DNA of 64,000 nt from Caulobacter endophyticus (GCF_029543245.1 NZ_JARQWV010000002.1:243251-307250), one strand, 5' to 3'. Counted from the first letter of the stretch, positions 1-9,742 are shown. Numbers and translations are program-made. Notes: generated from the letters alone by a model not told the origin.

Positions 1-694
1 CGCGAGCCAACAGCTCGCCGTCCTCTTCCGGGCGCGGGGCGGTCAGGTCGGCCCGGTGGCCCAGGGCCGCGCCCACGATGCTTTCGGTAGGCAGGTGATA
101 GATGGCGCGCCAGCCGGTGGTCAGGGGCGCGGCCGGCTTGGGCGGCGGCGCGGCGGCGATGGGGCGAACGGGAGTCGCAGGCTTGGCCGGCGCCGGCTTG
201 GCCTTGGGCGACGCGTCGATCGGCGCGGTGGCCGCGGCCGGCTTGGCCTGTGGCGCGGGCGCGATTTCCGGCGGAGCGCTGGGGACGGCGCGAATTTCTT
301 CGGCGGTGATCACCTGGACGTGGCCCGGAGCGCCGGAATAGCCGCGACCGGCCATCAGCCCGGCCAGTTCGGCCTGGGACAGGCTGGCGAACTGCAGCAC
401 CGCGTTCTCGTCGCCCTCGAAGGTCATGAGACACACTTGGCCGCTCTTGCGGCCGGGGAACAGCGAGGTCTCCAGCTCGACAGCCAAAGCCTGCATCTCT
501 TCGGGATCAAGCTGCTCGGCCTTGGTGTCGGCCAGCACGAAGGCCAGGGGCGCGACGACGCCGTAACGGCGCGGGTGCTTCCAGCGATGCTTGAGATATA
601 GGTCGGCCGCCGCCTCGACATGGGCGGGGGGAACGCTGGCGCCGGCCGTCTCCGCGGCGGTGAGCAGGATACGCAGGCAGGCAATGGCCGTCAT
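1..694 (-). CDS. Hypothetical protein, 5' part only (possible degenerate EAL-type domain at the edge)
   Basis: The minus strand is open from the ATG at 694 to the window edge (231 codons, no stop), so this is the amino-terminal part of a longer protein. Residues 1-130 look like a compact folded domain. Residues 145-195 are a linker of Ala/Pro/Lys repeats. After the linker comes a stretch with W-R-A-I-Y-H-L-P and I-V-G-A-A-L, which resembles the first strand of an EAL phosphodiesterase domain in which the EAL motif itself is replaced. That assignment is inference. There is no signal peptide and no clear ribosome binding site. Confidence 0.6.
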   Translation of the reverse strand, partial: MTAIACLRILLTAAETAGASVPPAHVEAAADLYLKHRWKHPRRYGVVAPLAFVLADTKAEQLDPEEMQALAVELETSLFPGRKSGQVCLMTFEGDENAVLQFASLSQAELAGLMAGRGYSGAPGHVQVITAEEIRAVPSAPPEIAPAPQAKPAAATAPIDASPKAKPAPAKPATPVRPIAAAPPPKPAAPLTTGWRAIYHLPTESIVGAALGHRADLTAPRPEEDGELLAR

Positions 695-851
695 GGCCGG
701 TAATTTGACCGCCAATGCTTGGCGAAATCCTTACGGATCAAGGATAACGGCGGTTTTTTATGTATTGCGCAGGTATAGGTGCGGCAGGGTGTCGCAATCG
801 CTTTCGCCTATGGCGCTCGCGACACCCCCGTTTTCCCGGTCGCCGCGAGCT

Positions 852-1442
852 TTAGACGAAGTCTTCGCTGAGGCGGAACTCCAGGCGCTGCTTGACGCCC
901 GGCCAGTCGAAGTCGGTGATCGAGAACACGGCCGTGTCGCGCACGTGGCCGGTCCAGGTGATCTTGTGGCTGCGCAGCACGCCTTCCTTGCTGGCGCCCA
1001 GCTTCTCGACGGCGGCCTGGCTGCGGGCGTTGCGCACGTCGATCATGAACTCGACCCGGATGACGCCGGCGTCGAAGGCGTGGCCCAGCAGGAGGCGCTT
1101 GGATTCGGGGTTCACCGGACCCGAGCGGGCGTCCGGGTGCAGGAAGGTCGAGCCGATCTCCAGGCCTTTGTGCAGGCGGCGGATGTTGAGGTAGCTCGAG
1201 GTGCCGACGATCTTGCCGTCCGACTTGCGGCGGATGGCGAAGCCGACGCGCTCGCCCCGGTCGCTTTCGCCCAGCAGCGCGCCCCACCAGTCCTCGAAGC
1301 CCTCGCCGCAGCCATTGACCGACATGATCTCCCAGCTTTCGGGATCGCAGTCGATGGCGCCGCGCAGTTCTTCGCGCAGGTCCTGGGTGATCGGTTCCAG
1401 CCGGACGTAGCGGCCTTCGAGGGGCTTGATGGTCAGGTTCAT
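852..1442 (-). CDS. GNAT family N-acetyltransferase (RimJ/RimL type)
   Basis: A 196-residue protein when started at the ATG at 1442, where the text begins MNLTIKPLEGRYVRLEP, a typical opening for RimJ/RimL-like acetyltransferases. The open frame runs 43 codons further upstream, but that part reads like non-coding sequence. The core shows the beta-strand with G-T-S-S-Y-L and the helix with N-A-R-S-Q-A-A-V-E-K-L-G-A followed by E-G-V-L-R, the usual acetyl-CoA and substrate region. The family acetylates amino groups of proteins or small molecules; the substrate here cannot be read. It stands alone and is divergent from the acyl-CoA dehydrogenase gene. Confidence 0.85.
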   Translation of the reverse strand: MNLTIKPLEGRYVRLEPITQDLREELRGAIDCDPESWEIMSVNGCGEGFEDWWGALLGESDRGERVGFAIRRKSDGKIVGTSSYLNIRRLHKGLEIGSTFLHPDARSGPVNPESKRLLLGHAFDAGVIRVEFMIDVRNARSQAAVEKLGASKEGVLRSHKITWTGHVRDTAVFSITDFDWPGVKQRLEFRLSEDFV

Positions 1443-1609
1443 GACCGGTGTTTTCCGCCAGGACCGGGCGGCTGGCAAGCCGTCTGGCGAGCATCCGGCC
1501 TCAATACGACGCGAACGTTCAAACCGGCCGCAACGCCCGCTTGCCGCGCCCGTCAACTCGGTGCTACACATGCTTCAAACAAATGTTTGAACCAGGGATC
1601 GGGAACGCC

Positions 1610-2914
1610 ATGGACTTCGACATCTCTCCCCGCCAGCGGGAATTCCTCGACCGGGTGAACGGCTTCATCGACGCGCATGTGCGCCCGGCGGTCCCCGTCT
1701 ACGAAGCCGAGATGGACGTTTCCGCCGACCAGCGCTGGAAGGTCGTCCAAGTGCTGGAAGACCTGAAGCAGAAGGCCAAGGCCGAAGGGCTCTGGAACTT
1801 CTTCATGCCGCCTCACAGCGGCCAGACCCATGTCGACGACACGTTCCAGTTCGAGGGCGTGCAACTGACCAACCTCGAATACAGCCTGATCGCCGAACAA
1901 CTGGGCAAGATCGGCTTCGCGTCGGAGGTCTTCAACTGCTCGGCGCCCGACACCGGCAACATGGAAGTACTGATGCGCTATGGCACGCTGGCGCAGAAGG
2001 AGCGCTGGCTGCGTCCGCTGATGAACGGCCAGATCCGCTCGGCCTTCCTGATGACCGAGCCGGCGGTGGCCAGCTCCGACGCCACCAACATCGAGACCCG
2101 CATCGAGCGCGACGGCGACGACTACGTCATCAACGGCCGCAAGTGGTGGTCCTCGGGCGTGGGCGACCCGCGCTGCAAGGTCGCCATCGTCATGGGCAAG
2201 ACCGATCCGACCGCTTCCACCCACCAGCAGCAGAGCCAGATCCTGGTGCCGATGGACGCGCCCGGCATCGAGGTGGTGCGCATGCTGCCGGTGTTCGGCT
2301 TCGACGACGCCCCGCACGGCCACGCCGAGGTGATCCTGAAGGACGTGCGGGTGCCGGTCGAGGACGGGCTGATCCTGGGCGAGGGACGCGGCTTCGAGAT
2401 CGCGCAAGGGCGCCTTGGCCCCGGCCGCATCCACCACTGCATGCGCACGATCGGGGCCGCGGAAGTGGCGCTGGAGAAGATGGTCAAGCGCCTGATGACC
2501 CGTAAGGCCTTCGGCAAGTACATCTCCGAGCACTCGGTGTGGGAGCAGCGCATCGCCGAGGCCCGCATCGACATCGAGATGTGCCGCCTGCTGTGCCTGA
2601 AGGCCGCCGACATGATGGATAAGGCCGGTAACAAGGCCGCCCGTCTCGAGATCGCGATGATCAAGGTCGCCGCCCCGCGCATCGCCCTGAAGGTGATCGA
2701 CGACGCCATCCAGGCCCACGGCGGCGGCGGCGTCACCACCGACTTTGGCCTCGCCAAGCTCTATGCCGGCATCCGCACCCTGCGCCTGGCCGACGGCCCC
2801 GACGAGGTGCACTGCCGCACCATCGCCCGGATGGAGTATTCCAAGTACGGCGACCTGGCCTACGCTCAGAAGGCCGAGCGCGAGGCCGCCCTGCACGTGC
2901 CGGGGATTCGCTGA
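1610..2914 (+). CDS. Acyl-CoA dehydrogenase (ACAD10/11-like)
   Basis: A 434-residue flavoenzyme catalysing alpha,beta-dehydrogenation of an acyl-CoA in beta-oxidation. I chose the ATG at 1610 because homologues start at M-D-F-D-I-S-P; the longer frame adds 54 unlikely residues. The flavin-binding segment is visible as [12 protein letters not shown] followed by the N-G-R-K-W-W-S-S-G strand. The C-terminal helical domain carries R-K-A-F-G-K and [11 protein letters not shown], then L-A-D-G-P-D-E-V-H, the signature of the ACAD10/11-like subgroup. It is monocistronic and is followed by a stem-loop terminator. Chain-length specificity is not readable. Confidence 0.92.
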   Translation: MDFDISPRQREFLDRVNGFIDAHVRPAVPVYEAEMDVSADQRWKVVQVLEDLKQKAKAEGLWNFFMPPHSGQTHVDDTFQFEGVQLTNLEYSLIAEQLGKIGFASEVFNCSAPDTGNMEVLMRYGTLAQKERWLRPLMNGQIRSAFLMTEPAVASSDATNIETRIERDGDDYVINGRKWWSSGVGDPRCKVAIVMGKTDPTASTHQQQSQILVPMDAPGIEVVRMLPVFGFDDAPHGHAEVILKDVRVPVEDGLILGEGRGFEIAQGRLGPGRIHHCMRTIGAAEVALEKMVKRLMTRKAFGKYISEHSVWEQRIAEARIDIEMCRLLCLKAADMMDKAGNKAARLEIAMIKVAAPRIALKVIDDAIQAHGGGGVTTDFGLAKLYAGIRTLRLADGPDEVHCRTIARMEYSKYGDLAYAQKAEREAALHVPGIR

Positions 2915-2918
2915 CCTG

Positions 2919-3088
2919 ATCCCTCTCCCCTTGCGGGAGAGGGTGGCCTACCGAAGGGAGGTCGGGTGAGGGGTTGCGCACACGGAAACGCCGCGACGGC
3001 TGGTCAGCTGTCGCGGCGTTTTTCGTCTGAGAGACCCCTCATCCGTCGACTTCGTCGACACCTTCTCCCGCAAGGGGAGAAGGATCTA
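2919..3088. repeat. Nested-hairpin intergenic repeat, copy 1
   Basis: The left end has CTCTCCCCTTGCGGGAGAG and the right end the complementary CTTCTCCCGCAAGGGGAG, each itself a hairpin. Inner hairpins include a GTCGACTTCGTCGAC-type stem. The terminator sits in the middle. The same plan recurs at 20513, 27830, 57418, 59598, 60428 and 63770. Confidence 0.7.
2987..3023 (+). terminator. Rho-independent terminator of the acyl-CoA dehydrogenase gene
   Basis: An 11-bp perfect stem (AACGCCGCGAC at 2987-2997 pairing with 3010-3020) with a 12-nt loop is followed by a run of five T. Confidence 0.8.
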
Positions 3089-4039
3089 GAACGACGGAGC
3101 TACGATCGTCCGGGCCTGCGTCTCGTCGCAGCGGATCTGCTCGATCATCAGCTCGATGCTGTCGAACTTCAGCTCCGGGCGCAGGAAGGCGATCAGCTGG
3201 GTCTCGATGACCTGGCCGTAGAGGTCCTCGTCGAAGTCGAACAGCCAGGTCTCCAGCCGGGTCTCGACCTCGCCCGTGGTGGGGTTGTTGCCGAGGTTGG
3301 CGACGCCCGGGATCACCCGGCCGTCGGGCAGGCGGGTGCGGGTGGCGTAGACGCCGAGCTTTGGCACCACGTAGTCGACAATCTCGACATTGGCGGTGGG
3401 GAAGCCCAGCTGCCGGCCCAGTTGCTGGCCGCGGCGCACCACGCCCTCGATGGCGAAGGGGCGGCCGAGAATCCGGGCGGCTTCCTCCGGATGGCCGGCG
3501 CGCAGCGCCTCGCGCACGCCGGTGGACGAGAACTTCTCGCCGTCGCGGTTGGCGACCGGTTCGGCCACCGAGACCGAGAAGCCCAGCTCCTCGCCATAGG
3601 CCTTCATCGCCTGGGGGCTGCCGGTGCGGCCCTTGCCGAACGAGATGTCGAAGCCGACCGCCACGTGCCGGATGCCCAGGCCTTGGTGCAGCACGCGCTC
3701 AGCGAAGGCGCGGTCGTCCAGGGTGGCCATCTCGAAGTCGAACGGCAGCAGATAGAGGAAGTCGACGCCCAGATCGCTCAGCAGGCGGGCCTGCTGCTCG
3801 ATGGTCATCAGCCGGAAGGCCGGCTCGGTGGGGCGAAACAGGCGTCGGGGGTGCGGGTCGAAGGTGACCACGCCCAGCGGGACTTTCAGTTCGCGCGCGG
3901 CCTTGGCGGCCTCGGCGATCACCTGCTGGTGGCCGCGATGGACGCCGTCGAAATTGCCCAGTGCGACGGCCGCGCCCTTCTCCTCGGGGGCGACGTCCTT
4001 CCAGCCGTGGACGATCTTCAGGCGCACGCGCGGATCCAT
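3086..4039 (-). CDS. ribF: Bifunctional riboflavin kinase / FAD synthetase
   Basis: A 317-residue cytoplasmic enzyme that phosphorylates riboflavin to FMN and adenylylates FMN to FAD. The amino-terminal nucleotidyltransferase half shows G-N-F-D-G-V-H-R-G-H near residue 27 and V-T-F-D-P-H-P. The carboxy-terminal kinase half shows G-F-P-T-A-N-V, G-V-Y-A and N-L-G-N-N-P-T. Its length is normal. It is the last gene of a minus-strand operon: its start lies 2 nt after the stop of the MaoC-type gene. Confidence 0.95.
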   Translation of the reverse strand: MDPRVRLKIVHGWKDVAPEEKGAAVALGNFDGVHRGHQQVIAEAAKAARELKVPLGVVTFDPHPRRLFRPTEPAFRLMTIEQQARLLSDLGVDFLYLLPFDFEMATLDDRAFAERVLHQGLGIRHVAVGFDISFGKGRTGSPQAMKAYGEELGFSVSVAEPVANRDGEKFSSTGVREALRAGHPEEAARILGRPFAIEGVVRRGQQLGRQLGFPTANVEIVDYVVPKLGVYATRTRLPDGRVIPGVANLGNNPTTGEVETRLETWLFDFDEDLYGQVIETQLIAFLRPELKFDSIELMIEQIRCDETQARTIVAPSF

Positions 4040-4041
4040 GC

Positions 4042-4461
4042 TCAGGCGCCCTTCTTCGGAACCAGCACCACGGCCTCGCCGTCGACCACGGCCTTCTTGC
4101 CGACGATGCAGGTGGTCGACAGGGTCACGCGGCCCTTGGCCTCGTCGATGGCGGTGACCGCCACCTTGACCACCACCGTGTCGCCGATGCGCACCGGCCG
4201 CTTGAAGTTCAGCGACTGCGAGAGATAGACCGCGCCCGGCCCGGGCAGGGTGGTGCCCAGCGCCGCCGAGATATAGCCGGCCGACAGCATGCCGTGGGCG
4301 ATGCGCTCGCCGAAGCTGGTCGTGGCGGCGTAGTCGGCGTCGAGGTGGACGGGATTGGTGTCACCGGTGACGTCGGCGAAGGCCTGGATGTCGGCTTCGC
4401 CCACCGTGCGGCTGAACTCGGCCGCCTGGCCGACGCTCAAGTCCTCGAGAAAGAGACCCAT
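4042..4461 (-). CDS. MaoC-family (R)-specific enoyl-CoA hydratase
   Basis: A 139-residue single hotdog-fold hydratase. The signature D-T-N-P-V-H-L-D near residue 55 supplies the catalytic Asp and His of the (R)-hydratase motif, followed by F-G-E-R-I-A-H-G-M-L. Members hydrate trans-2-enoyl-CoA to (R)-3-hydroxyacyl-CoA and often feed polyhydroxyalkanoate synthesis; which role applies here is not shown by sequence. It lies between the HAD gene (62 nt upstream) and ribF (2 nt downstream). Confidence 0.92.
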   Translation of the reverse strand: MGLFLEDLSVGQAAEFSRTVGEADIQAFADVTGDTNPVHLDADYAATTSFGERIAHGMLSAGYISAALGTTLPGPGAVYLSQSLNFKRPVRIGDTVVVKVAVTAIDEAKGRVTLSTTCIVGKKAVVDGEAVVLVPKKGA

Positions 4462-4523
4462 GCGATCCCCGATCCTGCGTTCTTATTGATCTTGGACAGG
4501 CTTTGTAGCCGTTCGACCGGTCT

Positions 4524-5384
4524 TCACCAGACCAGATCGGCGATGGCGTGCGTGGCGCCGACGCTTTCGGCGGCCAGCAGCTTGGCCACGGCCTCGGGGG
4601 CCAGCAGGCCGTCCGGGCCCAGAGCCTTGTCACCATGGATGCCCTTGGCCACGAACAGGCAGGCCAGTTTCTGGTTCTCGGCGCCCAGAACGTCAGTGAT
4701 GATCCCGTCGCCGATGCACAGCACCCGCGAGCGGTCGACGGGGCCGCCCTTCAGGCGCTCGGCTTCGGCCAGGGCCAGGTCGTAGATCGCCGCGAACGGC
4801 TTGCCGGCCATCACCACCTCGCCGCCGAGCTCCTCATAGAGGTCGGCCAGGGCGCCGGCGCAGTAGATCAGCTTGTCGCCGCGCTGCACCACGCGGTCGG
4901 GGTTGGCGCAGATGAACAGCAGGCCGCGGTCGGCGGCCACCTTCAGGCGGTCGCGATAGTCCTCGGCCGTCTCACTCTCGTCGTCGAACAGGCCGGTGCA
5001 GCAAATGAAGTCGGCGTCTTCGCAGCCGCCGTCGTCCAGTCCGAGCCCGGCATAGAGCGGCTCGTCACGGGCAGGACCGACCTTCCAGACCTTGCCGGGC
5101 GCGCGCTCGGCCAGCAGCGAGCGGGTGGCGTCGCCGCTGGTGACGAAGGCGCTCCAGGCCGAACGCTGAACCTTCAGGCCGTCCAGCTGGGCCAGCACGT
5201 CCTGCGAGGGGCGCGGGGCGTTCGAGATCAGCACCACCGGGCCATGGTCGGCGTTGAAGCGCTCCAGCGCCTCGCAGGCTTCGGGGAAGTTGCGAACCCC
5301 GTTGTGGATGACGCCCCAGACGTCGCAGAGCACCACGTCGTAGCGGTCGGTCAGGGTCGAAAGGCCGGCGGGAAAGTCGATCAT
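4524..5384 (-). CDS. TIGR01459-type HAD-superfamily class IIA hydrolase
   Basis: A 286-residue HAD phosphatase-like protein. The nucleophile loop is V-V-L-C-D-V-W-G-V-I-H-N-G, the second motif is V-L-I-S-N-A-P-R, and the C-terminal loop is C-I-G-D-G-I-I-T-D-V-L-G-A. This matches the class IIA cap arrangement of NagD-like enzymes. The substrate is unknown. It is the first gene of the operon with the MaoC-type gene and ribF; the ATG at 5384 opens with M-I-D-F-P-A-G-L. Confidence 0.9.
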   Translation of the reverse strand: MIDFPAGLSTLTDRYDVVLCDVWGVIHNGVRNFPEACEALERFNADHGPVVLISNAPRPSQDVLAQLDGLKVQRSAWSAFVTSGDATRSLLAERAPGKVWKVGPARDEPLYAGLGLDDGGCEDADFICCTGLFDDESETAEDYRDRLKVAADRGLLFICANPDRVVQRGDKLIYCAGALADLYEELGGEVVMAGKPFAAIYDLALAEAERLKGGPVDRSRVLCIGDGIITDVLGAENQKLACLFVAKGIHGDKALGPDGLLAPEAVAKLLAAESVGATHAIADLVW

Positions 5385-5693
5385 GGATTGGGCGGGTACC
5401 GGTCGAAAGCAGGAGCGTCAATGGCGGCCGGGGAGGCCGCGCGCCGGGCCGGCGCGACGCCTCATATGGTGGCGTTGTCTCGACCTATCAACAGGTGTTG
5501 TCGACTTCTTAATTGTCGACTTCCTGACTCCGTGCATTTGCTTGTAACGATGTTATATTTATTCATAGTTTTTAGTAATTTTGAGCTTAACTGTACGATA
5601 ATACATAGGCACTACTTCATCGCCGCAAGGGGGGCTCGGAATGTTTCCGCGCCTGATCGAGTAAGTGAGTTTAGTATAGTGCGTAATGTTTCG
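5385..5693. promoter_or_regulatory. AT-rich intergenic island with a tandem 15-mer, upstream of the adhesin gene
   Basis: This 309-bp gap is strikingly AT-rich from about 5500 to 5690 compared with its surroundings. It contains two direct copies of TTGTCGACTTC (5498-5508 and 5513-5523, 15-nt period). It also contains a seven-codon open frame (5641-5664, M-F-P-R-L-I-E) preceded by a strong AAGGGGGG ribosome binding site and ending 29 nt before the adhesin ATG. Several TATA-like hexamers are present, so the exact promoter cannot be fixed by eye. Confidence 0.55.
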
Positions 5694-6668
5694 ATGAAGT
5701 CGGCTCTGTTCTGCTCGGCCGTTGTTGCTTCTTTCTTCGCCGCTCAAGGCGCCTTTGCTCAAACCGCCGTCAGCAACGACGGCACGGCCACGGCTAACGG
5801 CGGCCTGGCCACGGCCGTCGGCAACGGCGCCACCGCCAGCGGCTCCTACTCGAACGCCTACGGCCAGGACGCCGTGGCCAGCGGGTCGCACGCCCTCGCC
5901 ATCGGTCACGACGCCGACGCCAGCGGCCAGTATTCGATCCAGATCGGCTCGCACGGTTCGGCCAGCGGCGACTACGCCACCGTGGTCGGCAACAGTTCGT
6001 CGGCCTCGGGCTCGCGCAGCACCGTGATCGGCGCCAACGCCTCGGCCTCGGGGACCAACAGCGTCGCCATCGGCTACGGTTCGACCGCCACTGAAGCCAA
6101 CGTGGTCTCGGTCGGCTCGGCTACCCAGACCCGCCGCATCACCAACCTCGCCGATGGCGTGAACGCCACCGACGCGGCCACGGTCGGCCAGTTGGAGTCG
6201 GCGACTTCGGGGCTGCTGTCGACGGCCAACACCTATGCCGACGCCGTCGGCGTCCAGGCCGTGACGACCGCCAACGCCTATGCCGACACCCGTTCGGCCC
6301 AGACCCTGACGTCTGCCAACAGCTACACCGACACCAAGGCCGCCCAGACCCTGGCCTCGGCCAACGCCTACACCGACTGGCGCGTGGACAGCTTCACCAG
6401 CCAGTTCGACAACCGCCTGAAGAACGTCTCGGCGCGCCTCGACGGCGTCGGCGCGATGAGTTCGGCCATGGCGATGATGGCCGGCAACAACGCCGGCGCC
6501 AACGCCGGCCTGACCAACCGCCTGTCGCTGGCCGTCGGCGGCTACCGCGGCCAGGCCGCCATCGCGGCGGGCTACACCCACAGCAGCCGCGCAGCCAGCT
6601 TCAACGTCGGTTTCTCGGCCACCGGCCGCGACGTGATGAGCGGCGGCAGCTTCGGCTTCGCCTGGTAA
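5694..6668 (+). CDS. YadA-like trimeric autotransporter adhesin
   Basis: A 324-residue exported protein. The start chosen is the ATG at 5694, giving a clean signal peptide M-K-S-A-L-F with cleavage near A-Q-G-A-F-A-Q. Residues 25-135 consist of about seven head repeats of the YadA left-handed beta-roll type (A-x-G-x-x-S-x-A-x-G). A neck and stalk with N-A-T-D-A-A-T-V-G-Q-L follows. A helical stalk has repeated A-N-A-Y-A-D units. The carboxy-terminal membrane anchor runs from about residue 255 and ends in F-G-F-A-W. Such trimers act at the cell surface in adhesion. It is short for the family. Confidence 0.9.
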   Translation: MKSALFCSAVVASFFAAQGAFAQTAVSNDGTATANGGLATAVGNGATASGSYSNAYGQDAVASGSHALAIGHDADASGQYSIQIGSHGSASGDYATVVGNSSSASGSRSTVIGANASASGTNSVAIGYGSTATEANVVSVGSATQTRRITNLADGVNATDAATVGQLESATSGLLSTANTYADAVGVQAVTTANAYADTRSAQTLTSANSYTDTKAAQTLASANAYTDWRVDSFTSQFDNRLKNVSARLDGVGAMSSAMAMMAGNNAGANAGLTNRLSLAVGGYRGQAAIAAGYTHSSRAASFNVGFSATGRDVMSGGSFGFAW

Positions 6669-6696
6669 GCGTCGAACAGACCTGATCCAGCAGGAT

Positions 6697-6720
6697 GGCC
6701 CCGGAGGAAACTCCGGGGCC
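6697..6720 (+). terminator. Stem-loop after the adhesin gene
   Basis: A 9-bp stem (GGCCCCGGA pairing with TCCGGGGCC) with a 6-nt loop lies 28 nt after the adhesin stop. The T tract is weak. Confidence 0.6.
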
Positions 6721-6735
6721 GTTCTCGTATTGGCG

Positions 6736-7418
6736 TCAGGTCGCGTCGTGGAAGATCACGCCCAGTGTGCGGCGGGTTCCGCTTCGCACCTCGCTGACGC
6801 CGTGGCGCAGCATGCGGCGATGGACGCCGCGCGTTCCCTCGGCCGGACGTTCGCGTACGGCGAAGATCACGCCCTCGCCCTGGGCCAGCGGCACGACCTG
6901 GGCGGCCGACTGCTGGCGCGGCCGCTGCTCGACGATGACGAACTCGCCGCCTTCGAAATCGCGGCTCGGCTGGTCGAGAAGGAAGGCGGCCTGCAGCGGG
7001 AACACATGCTCGCCGTAGAGGTCCTGGTGCAGGCAGTTGTAGTCGCCGGGGCCGTAGGTCAGCAGCAGGGGCGTCGGCCTCGCCTGGCCCGCCGCGTGGC
7101 AGCGCTCCAGCATGCCGTCCAGGGTTTCGGGAAAGCGCCGCTCCTCGCCCAGCCGGTCCATCCACGCATTGGCGACGCCGGCCAGCGGCGGATAGAGGCC
7201 GGCCCGCAGCTTCTGCACAACCTCGGGCAGGGGGTAGGCGAAGTACTTGTACTCGCCGCGCCCGAAGCCGTGGCGGGCCATGACCACGCGGCTGCGGAAC
7301 GGGGGCTCCTGCGGATAGAGGCCCGCGATCCTGGCGCAGGTCTCCGGCGTCAGGACCGGGCCGGTCAGGGCCCAGCCCCGCGCGTCGAGTTCGGCGGCCA
7401 TGCGGCTCCAGTCCAGGT

Positions 7419-7422
<4 letters not shown>
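6736..7422 (-). CDS. 2OG-Fe(II) oxygenase coupled to ada
   Basis: A 228-residue oxygenase of the type often encoded beside ada in alphaproteobacteria. The iron-binding facial triad is visible as H-Q-D-L-Y-G-E-H near residue 135 and a distal R-G-V-H-R-R-M-L-R-H-G-V-S. I place the start at the TTG at 7422, which overlaps the ada stop in a TTGA junction and keeps the conserved L-D-W opening; an internal ATG 21 nt further on is the alternative. The coupling suggests a role in alkylation damage repair. That is inference, and the substrate is unknown. Confidence 0.75.
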
Positions 7423-8141
<719 letters not shown>

Positions 8142-8221
8142 GTCGGGCTCCTTTCGGATCTGCCGGCAGGATCGCGCCGTCGACCGCCCGCGTCATTCCG
8201 ATGCTTGCGGTCAAAACGAAA

Positions 8222-8251
8222 ACCGCCGCCGAGGCGGGCCCCGGCGGCGGT
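8222..8251 (-). terminator. Terminator of tipF
   Basis: A 9-bp perfect stem (ACCGCCGCC at 8222-8230 with GGCGGCGGT at 8243-8251) is followed on the minus strand by T-rich sequence. Confidence 0.7.
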
Positions 8252-8274
8252 CTACGGTCCGTATTGAAAGAGGC

Positions 8275-9543
8275 CTACCAGTTGGCGGCGCGGCGGCGCA
8301 GCGGGGCCTGGACGAAGTCGGCCGGCGGATCGGTCTCGGCCAGGACGGCGTCGCGGATGGCCCGCGGCTCGCCGAACAGGTGGCCCTGGCCGTAGCCGAT
8401 GTCGAGATCGAGGATCTCGGCGATCTGGCGCTCGCCTTCGACCTTCTCGGCGATCACCTCCACGCCGTAGCGGCGCATCAGGGCGGCGAAGTCGGCGGCG
8501 TTGAGGTCGGGCAGCGAGCTCAGCACCAGCTTGCCGTCCTGCTCTTCCAGTTGCTCGAGGATCAGCTGGGCGCCGACCTTGACGAACTTGACGTCGGCGC
8601 GGGCCAGATCCTGGAAGTCGAGATCCAGGTCCACGACCTTGTCGAGGCTGAACTGGAAGCCCAGGCTGGCCAGGCGGGCCATGTGGCGGGCCTCGACCGG
8701 ACCGCGCTGGTTGAAGGCGGCCTGGCCCAGTTCGAAGATCAGCGAGCCGGCCAGGTCCTTATTGCCCTGCAGGAACTCGAGGAACTGCGGGAAGAAGGTC
8801 TCGTCCGACAGGCTGGCCAGCGAGATGTTGCAGAAGATGCCGACCTTGCGGTCCTGCTTGGCCAGGCGGCGCACGATCTGCACGCAACGGAACAGCAGCA
8901 GGTTGTCGACGGCCGTCATCAGGCCCTCGGGTTCGGCCACGGCCAGGTACTCGGCCGGCATCATCACGCGGCCGGTCTCGTCGCGCAGCCGCGAGAAGCT
9001 TTCGTAGAAGACGGTGCGGCGCTGAGGCAGGCTGACGACCGGTTGCAGGTAGAGGTCGACGCGGTTCTCGGCGAGCGCGTCCTGCACAGCTTCCAGCACG
9101 GCGTTGACCGGGGCGGCGGCGCCGCGGCCGCGCAGGTCGTGACGGGCGGCCGCGACCTGGTGGGTCAGCTGGCTTTCCAGGCGCTCGCTCATGCGCTGCA
9201 TCAGGTCTTCGAGCTGGTGGACCTCGCTGGTCAGTTCGGCCGAGCGCTTCTCGGCGTCCTCGGCGACGCTTTCCACGAGGCTGGTCATGCGGGCGTCGAT
9301 CTTCTCGATCTGCTCGACCAGAATGCCGTGGGCCTCGCGCACGGTCTCGATGTCCAGCTTCAGCTGGGCGTTGTCGAACAGGCTGCTGACGATGCCGTGG
9401 AAGGCGAAGCACAGAGCCAGGGAACCGATGAAGGCCGACAGGCCGACGGCCGGCGTCGCTCCCATGCGCCACAGCAGCAGGGAGACGATAAGAGCCAGGC
9501 AAAGATAGGCGCCGGTCAGCAGAGCCAGCTTGAGCCTTCGCAT
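8275..9543 (-). CDS. tipF: TipF-like EAL-domain membrane protein for flagellum positioning
   Basis: A 422-residue protein with two transmembrane helices at about residues 6-25 and 32-52, a coiled coil at about 60-135 and an EAL domain at about 150-400. The domain is degenerate: the EAL motif reads E-S-F in V-F-Y-E-S-F-S-R-L. In Caulobacter, TipF binds cyclic di-GMP and recruits early flagellar components to the new pole; the architecture here matches it exactly. It is monocistronic. Confidence 0.88.
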   Translation of the reverse strand: MRRLKLALLTGAYLCLALIVSLLLWRMGATPAVGLSAFIGSLALCFAFHGIVSSLFDNAQLKLDIETVREAHGILVEQIEKIDARMTSLVESVAEDAEKRSAELTSEVHQLEDLMQRMSERLESQLTHQVAAARHDLRGRGAAAPVNAVLEAVQDALAENRVDLYLQPVVSLPQRRTVFYESFSRLRDETGRVMMPAEYLAVAEPEGLMTAVDNLLLFRCVQIVRRLAKQDRKVGIFCNISLASLSDETFFPQFLEFLQGNKDLAGSLIFELGQAAFNQRGPVEARHMARLASLGFQFSLDKVVDLDLDFQDLARADVKFVKVGAQLILEQLEEQDGKLVLSSLPDLNAADFAALMRRYGVEVIAEKVEGERQIAEILDLDIGYGQGHLFGEPRAIRDAVLAETDPPADFVQAPLRRRAANW

Positions 9544-9704
9544 TTCGGGTCCCTACGAATCGCTTGCAAAAATTAATGCAACCGGAGCGGCCTTGAGTCG
9601 AATAGATTAACGCGGCTGGGCTATTACGCCGCGCCATCTCTGTTAATTTTTTCCGCGACCGGCGTTCGAACGGGGCATCTTTCGTCGACAGTGGCGGTTG
9701 GGGC

Positions 9705-9719
9705 TGATAATCGTTCGCA
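9705..9719. promoter_or_regulatory. Candidate Fur-type iron box upstream of feoA
   Basis: TGATAATCGTTCGCA is an imperfect palindrome. Its complement TGCGAACGATTATCA agrees at about 10 of 14 positions with an alphaproteobacterial Fur-like pattern recalled as TGCAAATNATTTGCA. It ends 23 nt before the feoA ATG. This was judged by eye only. Confidence 0.35.
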
Positions 9720-9742
9720 ACTTTTCGCCGCGAGGCCCAAGA

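Noticed and set aside
1553..2896. 447-codon open frame antisense to the acyl-CoA dehydrogenase, and many similar long antisense frames elsewhere
   Set aside because: They are composition shadows of GC-rich genes, full of Arg/Gly/His/Asp with no fold signature; the opposite strand encodes clear families.
5641..5694. Frameshift joining the strong ribosome binding site frame to the adhesin gene
   Set aside because: The adhesin ATG at 5694 already gives a complete signal peptide, and the short frame does not encode signal-peptide-like residues.
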